Origin: Semisulcospira habei
Lineage: Eukaryota; Mollusca; Gastropoda; Semisulcospiridae
Direction of reading: 5' to 3'
Assembly: GCA_036245525.1 (NCBI GenBank)
Contig: BTPG01000004.1
Span: 162,097,959-162,161,958 of the forward strand
Length of the DNA stretch: 64,000 bases
The translations under genes and the position numbers were made by a program. How positions within the stretch are numbered: the first letter of the stretch is position 1; every line of letters starts with the position of its first letter. The notes under the pieces were generated by a model. It was not told the origin of the DNA and ran no database searches. It worked only from the letters and a program-made list of their open reading frames with translations. Positions 1 through 9,136 of the stretch are shown here, piece by piece.

Positions 1-1
1 C

Positions 2-1033
2 AGAGCAATTATTAAGACTATTAAAGTTAAACTTGAAGGACAGGAAGTGTTTAGTCTTGACGATGCTGATGTGTTCTACTGTTACAAAGATCTGTGGCTA
101 ACTCAAGAAGAAAGAGAAGACCGTATTTATCAAGGTATACAGTCTGATAATGTTGCCAAACTCAGAATCAATGCATCAGATAAATCAACAACAGAAGCCA
201 AGGACGTTATTGTGGCAGAAACATATGGAAAGAGATTTTGCATTCCACTTGAATTTGAAATCCTAACAGCACATTTGCCTTATTATCAAGGAGCACTAAA
301 TGACCATCTGAGTTTTGAAATAATTTTCAATGACTATTCCAAAGTTATTAAATCAACTGACACAGACGCAACATACAAGATCTCTAACATTTCCTTGGAA
401 TATGAAATTGTTACACATGCTCATCTAGCTACCCTCATTCAAAATCAGTACCAGTTGAGACTGCCAATTTATTATGATTGTGTGATAAGACACAGTTTGA
501 TTCATAAAGACAAAAGTGACCCAATGTGGAACGTCAACTTGAACACACATGCTAGGTCACTGAAAGGCATTCTTATGTTGTTTGTTAAACCGGTGAGTCC
601 ATATGGACAGGATTCAGAAACATTTTACAATCCAAAGATTACTCATTTGTCTTGTACTATTGAAGGCCGTCCTAATCAAGTGTATGCTTCGGGTATGGTA
701 CCTTACCAGCACTATGACGAGATCACAAAATATTTTGCAGGTGGAAGGCTTAGAGAAAAACCAGCAAACATGGCATCTAAAGATTTGCATCTGTATGACG
801 TAAGAATTGCTCAATACATGACAGACAAGTATGCACTGTGGCTAGACCTGCATAGTACAGATGACGACTACCTACATGGGTCAGGTCGTACTGTTGAAAA
901 TGGTAGTGACGGAATTACAATCCAAATACAAAAAAAGACTGAAACCGCTAGAGCAATAAATATATATTTGTTTCTGATTTATGACGCACAACTCAATATT
1001 GCAGAAAGCAGGGTGAGTGGTCATTTATATTAA
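2..1033 (+). CDS. Major-capsid-like protein (partial, element A)
   Basis: The 5' end is cut by the window edge. The open frame runs from base 2 and no break is seen. It aligns along its length with the element B protein at 13646-14929, sharing the blocks YCYKDLWL, LPYYQGALND, YALWLDL and LIYDAQLNI. The C-terminal tryptophan/aspartate-rich block followed by beta-rich sequence resembles double-jelly-roll major capsid proteins of Polintons and Polinton-like viruses; that is an inference from pattern and context, not a search. The packaging ATPase follows after a 28-bp gap, a classic capsid-ATPase pairing. This is the only large gene of element A on this side that looks unbroken. Confidence 0.65.
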   Translation, partial: RAIIKTIKVKLEGQEVFSLDDADVFYCYKDLWLTQEEREDRIYQGIQSDNVAKLRINASDKSTTEAKDVIVAETYGKRFCIPLEFEILTAHLPYYQGALNDHLSFEIIFNDYSKVIKSTDTDATYKISNISLEYEIVTHAHLATLIQNQYQLRLPIYYDCVIRHSLIHKDKSDPMWNVNLNTHARSLKGILMLFVKPVSPYGQDSETFYNPKITHLSCTIEGRPNQVYASGMVPYQHYDEITKYFAGGRLREKPANMASKDLHLYDVRIAQYMTDKYALWLDLHSTDDDYLHGSGRTVENGSDGITIQIQKKTETARAINIYLFLIYDAQLNIAESRVSGHLY

Positions 1034-1061
1034 AATTATATTGTGTTTTAAAATTAACTTG

Positions 1062-1657
1062 ATGACACTTGACCCACACTGTGGCTTGTTTTGTGGCATC
1101 ACAGGCTGTGGAAAAACTGAATTTGTTCTTAACCTCTTACAAACAAGATACATCTGTCATTTCGAAAACATTGTGATATTTTGTCCAACGATCAAACACA
1201 ACAAAGCTTATCACAACCGTTTATTCATTTGGACTGACAACAACATTTACTTCATTGACCCTGAGAAAAACTGAATGACTACATGCAGTATTTTTACAAA
1301 TACTTTGAACGACAGTGAATTTTGCTTATTGTTGATGATTGCTCTGCAGAGAAAGATATTGTTAAGAAGAGAAACACACTTGCAGAACTGGCCTTTAGTG
1401 GCAGACATGCAAACATCGGTGTATGGATTCTTACTCAGAAATATAATGCTGTACTGAAAGATTTTCATGAGGAGTTAAAGTTTATCTGTTTGTTTTACTG
1501 TAAGGATCGTGACAGCTTTGAAGACTGTCTCAGAGAAAACGATGTCATCCCCAACAAACATGAACGAGACATTGTGAAAAACAAACTGAAATCAACTAAG
1601 CATCTAAAGCTTATTTTAAAGACAGATCAGCCCACAGGGTATGGATTAGTAAATTAA
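1062..1657 (+). pseudogene. Packaging ATPase of element A, frameshifted
   Basis: FtsK/HerA (A32-type) packaging ATPase. The ATG at 1062 is chosen by alignment with element B. The Walker A block GITGCGKT is intact and the Walker B block LLIVDDC is present, but they lie in different frames. A one-base loss in the A-run at 1266-1270 ends the first frame at 1274. In the correct downstream frame there is also a TGA at 1316-1318, just before Walker B. The remainder (to 1657) is open. In the family this protein pumps DNA into capsids; this copy should not make a full product. Confidence 0.85.
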
Positions 1658-1684
1658 TTTAACTTTTTGGTTTGTCCATAAAAA

Positions 1685-2083
1685 ATGATGGACAGACAAA
1701 GCGGGCGAGCATTTGATATCACAGAGAGCTTCAGACGTGTTGTGCATTTATATGACTTAAAAACACAAGTTAAACATCTGTTTGAGTCTTTGATAAAACT
1801 CTCAACACCAACGAAGATATACATGGCATTTAATGTAACTTTTGGATATTCTAATAGTCCACCACGTTATAATTACAAGACTGTTGACCTTAAGACACAA
1901 GATTTTATAGTTTATGATGCTAACTGCGACTGGTTTGAGAGTATGTGTTTACACATATTCTACCATCTAAGTAAACAACATGATTATATTGAATTTGTTA
2001 CTGACAATAAAGTAATATTACACCTGCAGCATGAGCACAAGACCTTAAGACACATACCAGGGAAGTGGTTGATTTGTTGGTGA
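1685..2083 (+). CDS. Small protein of unknown function (element A)
   Basis: Predicted 132 aa. It matches the 112-aa protein of element B at 12640-12978 in position (between ATPase and PolB) and in the core VDLKT...VYDAN...W...M/VCY/LHIF motif. The start codon directly follows an ATAAAAA box, and a TTTGTCC motif lies just upstream, as for its element B partner. The C-terminal about 20 residues do not match element B. Instead, a short stretch matching the expected C-terminus (TVNKVVLDKV then stop) is found at about 2118-2153, so the real end may have been displaced by an insertion or frameshift. No function recognised. Confidence 0.6.
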   Translation: MMDRQSGRAFDITESFRRVVHLYDLKTQVKHLFESLIKLSTPTKIYMAFNVTFGYSNSPPRYNYKTVDLKTQDFIVYDANCDWFESMCLHIFYHLSKQHDYIEFVTDNKVILHLQHEHKTLRHIPGKWLICW

Positions 2084-2171
2084 GTGAACTATATAAACTA
2101 AATTTGTTTATTCTAGGGATTACAGTGAATAAAGTTGTATTAGACAAGGTGTAATTTTTCTATTTATTATT

Positions 2172-2191
2172 TTGTCGGACAAATAAAAATG
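2172..2191 (+). promoter_or_regulatory. Palindrome plus A-rich box abutting PolB start (A)
   Basis: TTGTCGGACAA (2172-2182) is a perfect odd-length palindrome. It runs directly into AATAAAAATG, whose ATG is the PolB start at 2189. The same arrangement is found in front of PolB in element B. The A-rich box resembles start-abutting late promoters of large DNA viruses. Role as promoter or operator is inferred. Confidence 0.5.
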
Positions 2192-4536
2192 ACGGACAAT
2201 GCCCAAAGCTCATCTGGCTTAAGAAACGTGTTTCACACAACAGACTTGCCTATATCAAACATTTACAGTGTTATGAATCGATAGAAAGATCTTTTTTGGT
2301 CATACAAGATAATCTTCTTTCTGGTAGTGTAAAGATTCAGATTGTTGCTAAAATAGAATTTACCAGGGTAGATGGTGAAGTGATTGTATCGTATATCTCA
2401 ACAAGACAACACACAGTTAATTCAAGAAGGGAACTAGAGAAAGTGTTTAGAGAAAGACTGTTGCCTGACTTCCTAGAAGCAATTGACAAGAGCAAAAATG
2501 CAGGGGTCTGGTTGGCATGAAGGACGTGTACATGAACTACAACTGAAGCAGTCAAGATATCATCCTATTTTAGGCAAATCATGGTTGCCACTGCCAACTG
2601 AGGTTGCAAACAAAAAAGCTGTAGTCAATATTCAGAACAATGATAATTTCTGTTTTATGTGGTGTGTGCTTGCTAAAGTACACTTTGTAAAAACAAAACC
2701 TGAACGTGTATCTAACTATACCAAATTTGTAAATGAACTTAACTTCAGTGGCATAGATTTTCCTGTTAAGGTGGAGGACATAGATTTGTTTGAAAGACTA
2801 AATCCTGGTATATCTATGAATGTGTATGTATGGGATAATCAGTCTGAGAACAAGTTACAACCAATTAGAGTATCACCAATTGCCCCAACCTACGGACAGT
2901 CAGAAGATAAGCATGTTGACCTTTTATTAATAAGTTCTGGTGATAACTTTCACTACACAATTATCGGAAGTATGTCAAGACTAATTCATCATACAACAAA
3001 ACATGATGGTAAACAGGAATTTTGTAAAAAATGTTTACAGAGGTTTTCTTCCATTAAAGTAGCACACAAACATGTCCAGCACTGTAGGTCACCTGATGAC
3101 ATTCAAACAATACTGAGGTATCCAGATCCTGGTAGCAAGGTATATTTTAAAAACTATGGGAATCAACAACAGCTGCCGTTTGTAGTGAATGCTGATTTTG
3201 AATCACTGGTTGTTCCATATGATGGTCCTGTTCCAGAATCATTACCAACGACAATAAAGTTGAGTGACCAAGTGGTGTGTTTTTTTGGATACATTCTTGT
3301 TAGGTCAGATGGTGTGCACGAAGAACCTGTTATCTACAGAGGTGAAAATGCAGCAGCTAAGTTTTTAACAGAAATGAGACAACTGCATAGTCAGGTAGTA
3401 CAGTATTTGGAAAACTGTCAGATGCCTTTGTTGATGACAGAAGAAGACAAACTAAATTTTGATGCAGCAGTGATGTGTTGGATTTGTGAACAAGCCCTTG
3501 ATGGTGATAAAGTTCGCGACCATGACCACATAAATGGACGCTACAGAGGTGCTGCACATGGTGATTGCAACTTGAAACTAAAAATTGATCCCAAGGCTTA
3601 TAAGTTGCCTATCTTTTTCCACAATCTCAAGGGGTATGATTCACATATTATCATGCAGGCTGTGGATGATTCTTACAAAAAAATTAGTTGTATTGCCCAG
3701 ACAACTGAGAAATACTTGACTTTTAGGTTGGACAAATTAGCATTTTATGACTCCATGCAACATGTCTTTAGGGCTTGCTAGTCTGGCAGAAGGTCTGACT
3801 GAATATCCAATAACAAGTAAATATTTTAAGCCATGCTTTTAATTAAGAAAGGTGTGTATCCGTACGAGTACATTGATCACTGGGTTGTGTTTGAGGAAAG
3901 AAGACTGCCACAAAAGAGAAATTTTATTCTACACTAAATGGTAAAGGTATTTCTGACTCTGATTACAAGCATGCCCTAAATGCATGGGAAAAGCTAGGGT
4001 GTGAAATGATTGGCGACTACCATGACCAGTACTTGAAAGCTGACGTTTGTTTGTTAGCAGATGTATTTGAAAGTTACTGTGAATAGGGTTTGTTGCACTA
4101 CAGTCTTGACCCAGCTTGCTACATAACTAGTCCTGGCATGACATGGGATGCATTTTTGAAATCTAGTAAGATATCTATAGACTTGTTTTCTGATCGTACG
4201 ATGGGTGAAATGGTGGAACGTGGATTGAGGGGAGGCATTAGTATAGCCGCAAACAACTATGCCAAAGCCAACAACAAATATCTTGATGACTTTGACCCCT
4301 CAAGGCCAAGGTCATTCATTACATACTTGGACGCTAATAACCTTTATGGATTTGCAATGTGTGAGTTATTGCCCTTGAAAAACTTTCGTCTGCATGATTT
4401 GTCACAGTGTGATATAACAAAATTAACAAACAAAATTATGAATTATGATCAGGATCACAAAAAGGGTTGGATCTTTGAAGTCGACCTGGAGTACCCACAC
4501 CATCTACATGATTACCACAATGATTATCCATTGGCT
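2189..4536 (+). pseudogene. Protein-primed DNA polymerase B, N-terminal part (A), broken
   Basis: N-terminal two thirds of the Maverick PolB. Recognisable are the exonuclease I block (ADFESL), a C2H2-like zinc finger (CKKCLQRF...HKHVQHC), a DHDH/HNH-like cysteine cluster after CWICEQ, the exonuclease II block FFHNLKGYDSH, and polymerase motif A (DANNLYG). Breaks seen against element B: frameshifts near 2270, 2490, 3760, 3840 and 3920, and an in-frame TAG at about 4084-4086. The reading frame ends at the LINE insertion at 4536, in the middle of the sequence DYHNDYPLA, and resumes beyond it at 24937. Confidence 0.9.
4523..4536. repeat. Left target-site duplication of the inserted LINE
   Basis: ATTATCCATTGGCT matches 24930-24943 (ATTATCCATTAGCT) at 13 of 14 bases. 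Both copies are PolB coding sequence, so they mark the exact insertion point of the LINE in element A. Confidence 0.85.
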
Positions 4537-4561
4537 TGGCTTGATTTCGCGAACGAAGATT

Positions 4562-6174
4562 TTATAGGAGTTGCCCACGACGTCTGCAGGCTTGTTCGTG
4601 GCTGCGGAGGCCAATCCGAGACAGGCAGGTTAGACCGCAGTGGCTGCAGGGGAAGGTATGGCCAGGGTTCTGAGCTGCGGCATCTCTGTTTTTTCTCCTG
4701 AGCCGCTTGTCCTTAAGGCTAGCTCTGTGAGAGTCCTCAAAGGAGACAGCTGCCTTGTAAATGGTGGAGCGTCAGATGTCACGGTCCGCAGCAAGCGAAG
4801 ACCACTGGTGGTGGTCGATTTGGCAGGCACTAAGTGACTTCTTGAGACAGTCTTTGTATCTCTTTTTTGGTGCCCCTCTGTCACGGTGTCCAGTAGCAAG
4901 CTCGCCGAACAGGGTGATCTTTGGTAGGCGATGATCTTCCATCCTGGAGACATGCCCCGCCCAGCGGAGCTGTGTCCGCGGCAGCAAAGCCTCGATGCTC
5001 ACAGTTTCAGCCTGTTCAAGGACCTCGACGTTGGTGACATAGTCACTCCAGTGAATGCCCAGGATGGTACGCAGGCAGCGTTGGTGGAAGCGTTCGAGGA
5101 GTCATAGTTGGCTTCGGTAGAGGGCCCAGGACTCGGAACCATACAGCAGGGTGGTGAGGACCACAGCTCTATACACGCTGATCTTGGTGCCTGTTTTCAG
5201 CTGTTGATTGTGCCACACCCGCTTGAAAAGTCGCCCGAAAGCGCTGTTCGCTTTTGCCAGCCTGCTGTCAAGCTCCTTGTCCAGCTTGGCGTCCGACGTG
5301 ATAACGCAGCCAAGGTAAGTAAACTGGTGCACTGACTTTAGTTCAGACTCGCCAATGGTGATGTGAGGAGGGCGATACACTGTCTTGGGTGCCGGCTGAT
5401 GGAGGACCTCTGTCTTTTTCAGACTGACCTCGAGTCCAAAGAGCTGGGCAGCATCTGCGAAGCAAGTCGTGATGCGCTGCAGGGCTCTCTCTGTGTGTGC
5501 AACGAGGGCAGCATCATCAGCAAAAAGCAGCTCATGAATCAGTTGGTCTAGGGTTTTCGTGTGGGCCTGCAGTCGTCTGAGGTTGAACAGGCTGCCATCG
5601 AGACGATACCTGATGTACACTGCATCGTCATCATCGAGGTCCACTGTGGCCTGCTTCAACATCATGCTAAAAAAGATGGTGAAGAGGGTCGGTGCCAGCA
5701 CGCAGCCCTGCTTTACGCCGTTGAGAATAGGGAATGGTTCTGAGAGGTCATTGTTGAGTCTGACCTGGCCTTGCTGGTCCTCGTGTAGCTGGACAATCCT
5801 GTTGAGGAACTTTGGGGGACAGCCAAGTCGCTCCAGGATCTGCCACATGCCTTGCCTCTCACAGTGTCGAACGCTTTTGTTAGGTCGACAAATGTTACGT
5901 ACAGCCCTTTGTTCTGCTCGCGGCACTTCTCCTGTAGCTGTCTCAGCACAAAGACCATATCGGTGGTGCTCCTGTTTGCTCTGAAGCCACACTGGCCCTC
6001 TGGGAGTTGGTCTTCAGCGATGGCAGGTACCAGCCGATTCAGGAGCAGCCTTGCAAGGATTTTCCCAGCAATGGACAGCAGGGTAATTCCCCGATAGTTG
6101 GAACAGTCAGACTTCTCGCCTTTGTTCTTGTACAGGGTGATAACGACTGCATCACGGAGATCTTTTGGTAGTGT
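4562..6174 (-). pseudogene. LINE reverse transcriptase, C-terminal half, degenerate
   Basis: Continues on the minus strand from the Maverick B insertion. Visible RT blocks include YRGITLLS, the FVDLTKAFD block, GVKQGCVLAPTLF and the catalytic LLFADDAAL (FADD variant of YxDD). The C-terminal RW-GHVSRM block and a terminal C2H2-like finger CSHC...HEQAC follow. Breaks: an indel near 5850 moves the frame, there is an in-frame TGA near 5089 just after SWALYRSQL, and another TGA near 4770 replaces a probable Trp. The element is therefore dead irrespective of the Maverick that split it. Confidence 0.85.
6170..6174. repeat. Left 5-bp target duplication of Maverick B (AGTGT)
   Basis: AGTGT immediately precedes the TIR and is repeated immediately after the right TIR at 22638-22642. 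Polintons usually make 6-bp duplications; here only five bases agree. Confidence 0.75.
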
Positions 6175-6478
6175 AGAGAGATAATATAGGGGGCTCCTGA
6201 GAATCCAAATTTATTTATGCTGCATTAAACACAAACATTGCGGCATTTTGACAATGTTCCCCCCCCCCCCCCCATTGACTACGCGACCGCTTCCATTATC
6301 TTTAATTTGCCCCAGTGATTTCAAATAAACGCAAGTTTGTCAATGCGGCGTAAATAAATGTGGTTCTTTTGGAAAATAGATTGTTTAATCTCTATAAGCA
6401 TCACCCACTGCACCCGAGCTAAACAGTATATCAACGATGTATGCGTGTTCATTCAAGAATGCGTAGCAGTTTATTGTC
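6175..6478 (+). repeat. Left terminal inverted repeat of Maverick B
   Basis: Matches the reverse complement of 22330-22637 base for base over long stretches. I see one substitution near the C-run (GACAATG versus AACAATG), a C-run of 15 (6259-6273) against 22 G in the right copy, and small indels at the inner end (around 6456-6478). Confidence 0.9.
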
Positions 6479-6517
6479 TTTAATTAAAGTCATAAAATTA
6501 ATATTTTTTATTATAAA

Positions 6518-7057
6518 ATGAATCAAGACGAATTACTTCTTCTAAATGATATTAATGCTGTTGAAAACAAAGACTTAGACTCGAAAAAACAGCGCCTTCT
6601 TTCTGTAGTTGTGTCAGGCAAATCAAAGACTTATCTTGGAAAACAATACATGACAGAGGATATTGAATCTCTCACCGCTGACGAGCTAATCAAGCTTCAT
6701 TCTAAATATGAAAATCACATTGCTTCACTAATGACTCGTGATTTAAGTCGATCACTTGTATGCCTATACACAAAAGCAGTGAGTCACTTTCTACCTGTGG
6801 ATTGTGACAGTCTATCACATGACCTTGAAAGCAATCCTATTGTTTCAAGTACAATAGGCAAATTAGCATGTGTCATGTTTTACAAGTTTGGAAATTACCT
6901 TGCTCCTGTCGTAACTTTACTTGTTACCGGGAGTCATATTGATTTTTCAAAAATAAATTTTCTAGAGAAAGAAAAAGAAGGATCAAATGGACGAGAACAA
7001 GATGACTACACAACAGAACCCGGACCCTGTTTTGACACAGGTTCAAACTGTGACTAA
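6518..7057 (+). CDS. Unknown protein, 179 aa (Maverick B gene 1)
   Basis: First gene inside the left TIR. The ATG at 6518 directly follows TTATAAA. The N-terminal half is charged and probably helical; a hydrophobic stretch (about residues 110-140, GKLACVMFYKFGNYLAPVVTLLV) could be membrane-associated. The homologue in element A is at 28056-28577 on minus, with the same N-terminus MNQDELLLLNDI. The last 71 bp overlap the next gene in another frame, and the overlap is kept in element A. I do not recognise a domain. Its conservation between two decaying copies argues that it is a real structural or accessory gene. Confidence 0.75.
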   Translation: MNQDELLLLNDINAVENKDLDSKKQRLLSVVVSGKSKTYLGKQYMTEDIESLTADELIKLHSKYENHIASLMTRDLSRSLVCLYTKAVSHFLPVDCDSLSHDLESNPIVSSTIGKLACVMFYKFGNYLAPVVTLLVTGSHIDFSKINFLEKEKEGSNGREQDDYTTEPGPCFDTGSNCD

Positions 7058-7466
7058 GGCTAAAAGCCCAGGCCGCGTTGAGGCTGGAAAAAGATTAGCC
7101 GAATATAACAGACAAAAAAAATTACAGCTTCAAGCGCAAACAGAAAAGGCTCATGTGACTGACCAGGCGTCAACACCGATAGGACCGTCAGGACCGTCAG
7201 GACAGTCAATACTGTCAGGACTTTCAACACCCCTGTCACACCCACATCAAAGTGAAAGACCTTCAACCCAGTCTAATTCTGAAACAGCAAAATATATAGT
7301 TGCCGGATTTGTTGTCAGATTTGGTTACGTAGGTTATCAATTATACAAAAAATACAAACCACAGACTCGTACAGTGACCAAAAAATCAGACACTCCAAAA
7401 ACAAAACCAGAAGTCTCCACATTACCAGTAACACCCAAAGCCGTTGACCCATTTTATATGCAGTAA
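6987..7466 (+). CDS. Single-pass membrane protein, 159 aa (Maverick B gene 2)
   Basis: Basic N-terminal region with the conserved block SPGRVEAGKRLAEYNRQKK. Then comes a Gly/Pro/Ser low-complexity stretch (about residues 63-80, GPSGPSG-like), one transmembrane segment (about residues 104-124) and a basic Pro/Lys-rich tail ending DPFYMQ. The element A homologue (27674-28132) shares the basic block, the membrane segment and the exact DPFYMQ end, while the low-complexity middle differs. The stop is followed by AATAAAAATA. Function unknown. A virion or assembly membrane protein is possible but unproven. Confidence 0.75.
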   Translation: MDENKMTTQQNPDPVLTQVQTVTKAKSPGRVEAGKRLAEYNRQKKLQLQAQTEKAHVTDQASTPIGPSGPSGQSILSGLSTPLSHPHQSERPSTQSNSETAKYIVAGFVVRFGYVGYQLYKKYKPQTRTVTKKSDTPKTKPEVSTLPVTPKAVDPFYMQ

Positions 7467-7501
7467 ATAAAAATATTATTTTAATTTTTCTTGCCTTAGA
7501 A

Positions 7502-7732
7502 ATGAACGACTCAAAAAATTTAATGAACCTTGTGTATCACTCTGCCGTAATCAGTGGATTAGCAGTAGCTTATTCTATGCTGGGGAAAAGTCTACTCAAA
7601 ATGAAATCAGCAGACCTCAGTAGACTTGATTTCGAAGACAGCGCTAAGCTAATTGCAGTTGTTACAGCGTCAATTGCGACAAAAGATTTTCTTGTCAAGC
7701 AGGGAATTATTCCCGAAAATGTTTCTATGTAA
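7502..7732 (+). CDS. Small hydrophobic protein, 76 aa (Maverick B gene 3)
   Basis: Short protein with a hydrophobic segment near residues 10-30 (HSAVISGLAVAYSMLG) and another near 48-60 (AKLIAVVTASIA). The element A copy (27407-27637) is about 85-90 percent identical by eye and also intact. The TAA stop is part of TAAATAAAAA, so the polyadenylation-like AATAAA overlaps the stop, and the next ATG follows within 12 bp. Function unknown. Confidence 0.75.
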   Translation: MNDSKNLMNLVYHSAVISGLAVAYSMLGKSLLKMKSADLSRLDFEDSAKLIAVVTASIATKDFLVKQGIIPENVSM

Positions 7733-7743
7733 ATAAAAATAAT

Positions 7744-8178
7744 ATGGCGACGATAGCTATTATGGTGGGAGGTGCGATGGTTAACGCCCTCGCATTTAGC
7801 GGCTCTAATTATCTCTTTTCGAAAATGGGTAGAGAAGAATCTGCACAAGAAATGAAACGACACAATGAAGCGTCAGAAAAATTAGCACAGGCAGAACAGG
7901 CATATGAAAAACAAAGAATTGAAAAACTTGATTTTATCAATGAAAAACTGAGGCTAGAAGGCCACGCACAGCATACGTTTTCAAATACAGACGAAGCAAT
8001 CAGGGAATATTTTCTTGTCACGGGTGAAGACATGTCTATCCCAAAACCGAAACTAAGTGACTATTACAAACCAAGTACAGAACAAAGAAATGGGGAGATA
8101 ATCTTTGTTCTAGTGGGAATGACATTTGTTTATTTTACAGGAGTTTTCATTGCTAGAAAAAATGGCAGCCGAAAATAA
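7744..8178 (+). CDS. Membrane/coiled-coil protein, 144 aa (Maverick B gene 4)
   Basis: N-terminal hydrophobic segment (residues 1-25), a charged helical region probably forming a coiled coil (about 35-78, rich in Glu/Lys/Gln), then a C-terminal transmembrane segment (about 120-138) ending in a basic tail. It lies directly upstream of integrase and overlaps its start by 17 bp in another frame. The homologue in element A is broken. The family is not known to me by function. Confidence 0.7.
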   Translation: MATIAIMVGGAMVNALAFSGSNYLFSKMGREESAQEMKRHNEASEKLAQAEQAYEKQRIEKLDFINEKLRLEGHAQHTFSNTDEAIREYFLVTGEDMSIPKPKLSDYYKPSTEQRNGEIIFVLVGMTFVYFTGVFIARKNGSRK

Positions 8179-9136
8179 ACTATCGAAAATATATTACTCT
8201 CCATCAGGCTATTGGAAAGGAGCAACAGCTATTCAGAAATTACATGCCGCTGTGGGCGGAGATATATCACTCAATCAAGTCAAACAATGGTTACAGAGAC
8301 AAGCAATTTGGCAGATATATCTTCCTGCTCCAAGAAAGATAACAAGGCCTCATTTTCAGAACACTACCCCAAATGACACACACCAAATGGACCTCCTGTT
8401 CCTACCACATGATACAATAAGAAAGAAACGATACAAGTATGCACTGACTGTTGTAGACATTGCTTCAAGGTACAAAGACGCTGAACCCATATCTAACAAA
8501 ACAGCCAGTACAGTTGCTACTGCTTTATCAAAAATATATAGTCGAGGCCCCTTAAGATACCCCAGACTTGTACAAGTTGATGATGGATCAGAATTCAAAG
8601 GTGCAGTTAATCAGTTATTTGCTAAGCATGGTGTACTGGTCAAACGAGGCATTCCAGGTGTGCACAGATCACAGGCAATTGTTGAGAACTTTAACAAACA
8701 ATTATCAGAGAGACTTTTCAGTTACCAGTATTCAAAGGAACTCAAGCATGACACCCGGAACACTGAGTGGGTTAAGAGATTACCACATGTGATAAAAGCA
8801 ATGAACAATGAAGGACATCCTAAGCCTGCTGATGCTATTAAATTGAAATCAATTACAGAGCCAAAAACAATGTCAACCCAGGCACCGCTTGCACCAGACA
8901 CAAGTTTATTTACTAAACAGGTGAGATATTTATATCAACCAGGGGAAGCAGAAAATGACGTAAAGCGCAGGGCAACAGACCCTATCTGGTCAACATCCGT
9001 TCATAATATAAAAAAAAAAATTCCCGGCGCAGACGCAACAATATATTACCTGTACGACCCTGCGCCCCAGAGGGCATTTGTCAGAGAAGAATTACAGATT
9101 ATTCCCCCAGACACCGTTACTCATTTCAGTAACTAA
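8162..9136 (+). CDS. Maverick integrase (rve, DDE superfamily), element B
   Basis: Retroviral-type integrase that inserts the linear element, giving short target duplications. The start is set at ATG 8162 (MAAENKLSKIYYS) rather than the upstream non-ATG extension. Catalytic triad visible: Asp77 (QMDLLFLPHD), Asp140 (QVDDGSEF) and Glu175 (AIVENFN). An N-terminal helical domain precedes it, and a C-terminal SH3/chromo-like tail follows with DPIWSTSVHNI and RAFVREEL. The ORF is intact at 324 aa. Its 3' end overlaps the convergent PolB gene by 45 bp (9092-9136), an arrangement shared with element A. Confidence 0.92.
   Translation: MAAENKLSKIYYSPSGYWKGATAIQKLHAAVGGDISLNQVKQWLQRQAIWQIYLPAPRKITRPHFQNTTPNDTHQMDLLFLPHDTIRKKRYKYALTVVDIASRYKDAEPISNKTASTVATALSKIYSRGPLRYPRLVQVDDGSEFKGAVNQLFAKHGVLVKRGIPGVHRSQAIVENFNKQLSERLFSYQYSKELKHDTRNTEWVKRLPHVIKAMNNEGHPKPADAIKLKSITEPKTMSTQAPLAPDTSLFTKQVRYLYQPGEAENDVKRRATDPIWSTSVHNIKKKIPGADATIYYLYDPAPQRAFVREELQIIPPDTVTHFSN

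Larger units (their letters stand above)
1..4536 (+). mobile_element. Maverick/Polinton element A, left part
   Basis: Left visible portion of the outer Maverick. Gene order is capsid-like protein, packaging ATPase, small ORF and protein-primed PolB, all on +. This is the mirror image of element B, where the same genes lie on the minus strand. The element begins before base 1, since the first gene is already open there. Most genes carry stops or frameshifts, so this copy is decayed. At 4536 it is interrupted by a LINE, and its polymerase resumes at 24930-24943. The assignment rests on side-by-side protein similarity with element B, which has TIRs. Confidence 0.9.
4537..6174 (-). mobile_element. 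RTE-like LINE, 3' half (inserted in A, split by B)
   Basis: The 3' half of a minus-strand LINE of about 3.9 kb. Its other half is 22643-24929. Target duplication 4523-4536 / 24930-24943. The 3' untranslated tail is very short: the coding region appears to end at 4562-4564, leaving about 25 bp. This is usual for RTE-type elements. Clade assignment by eye is uncertain. Confidence 0.85.

Noticed and set aside
47..1033. Internal start at 47 for the capsid-like protein
   Set aside because: 47 is a GTG in the middle of a frame that is open from base 2 and matches upstream sequence of the element B protein.
8126..8161. Longer integrase start at 8126
   Set aside because: It begins with TTG inside the previous gene; the ATG at 8162 matches the conserved start region.
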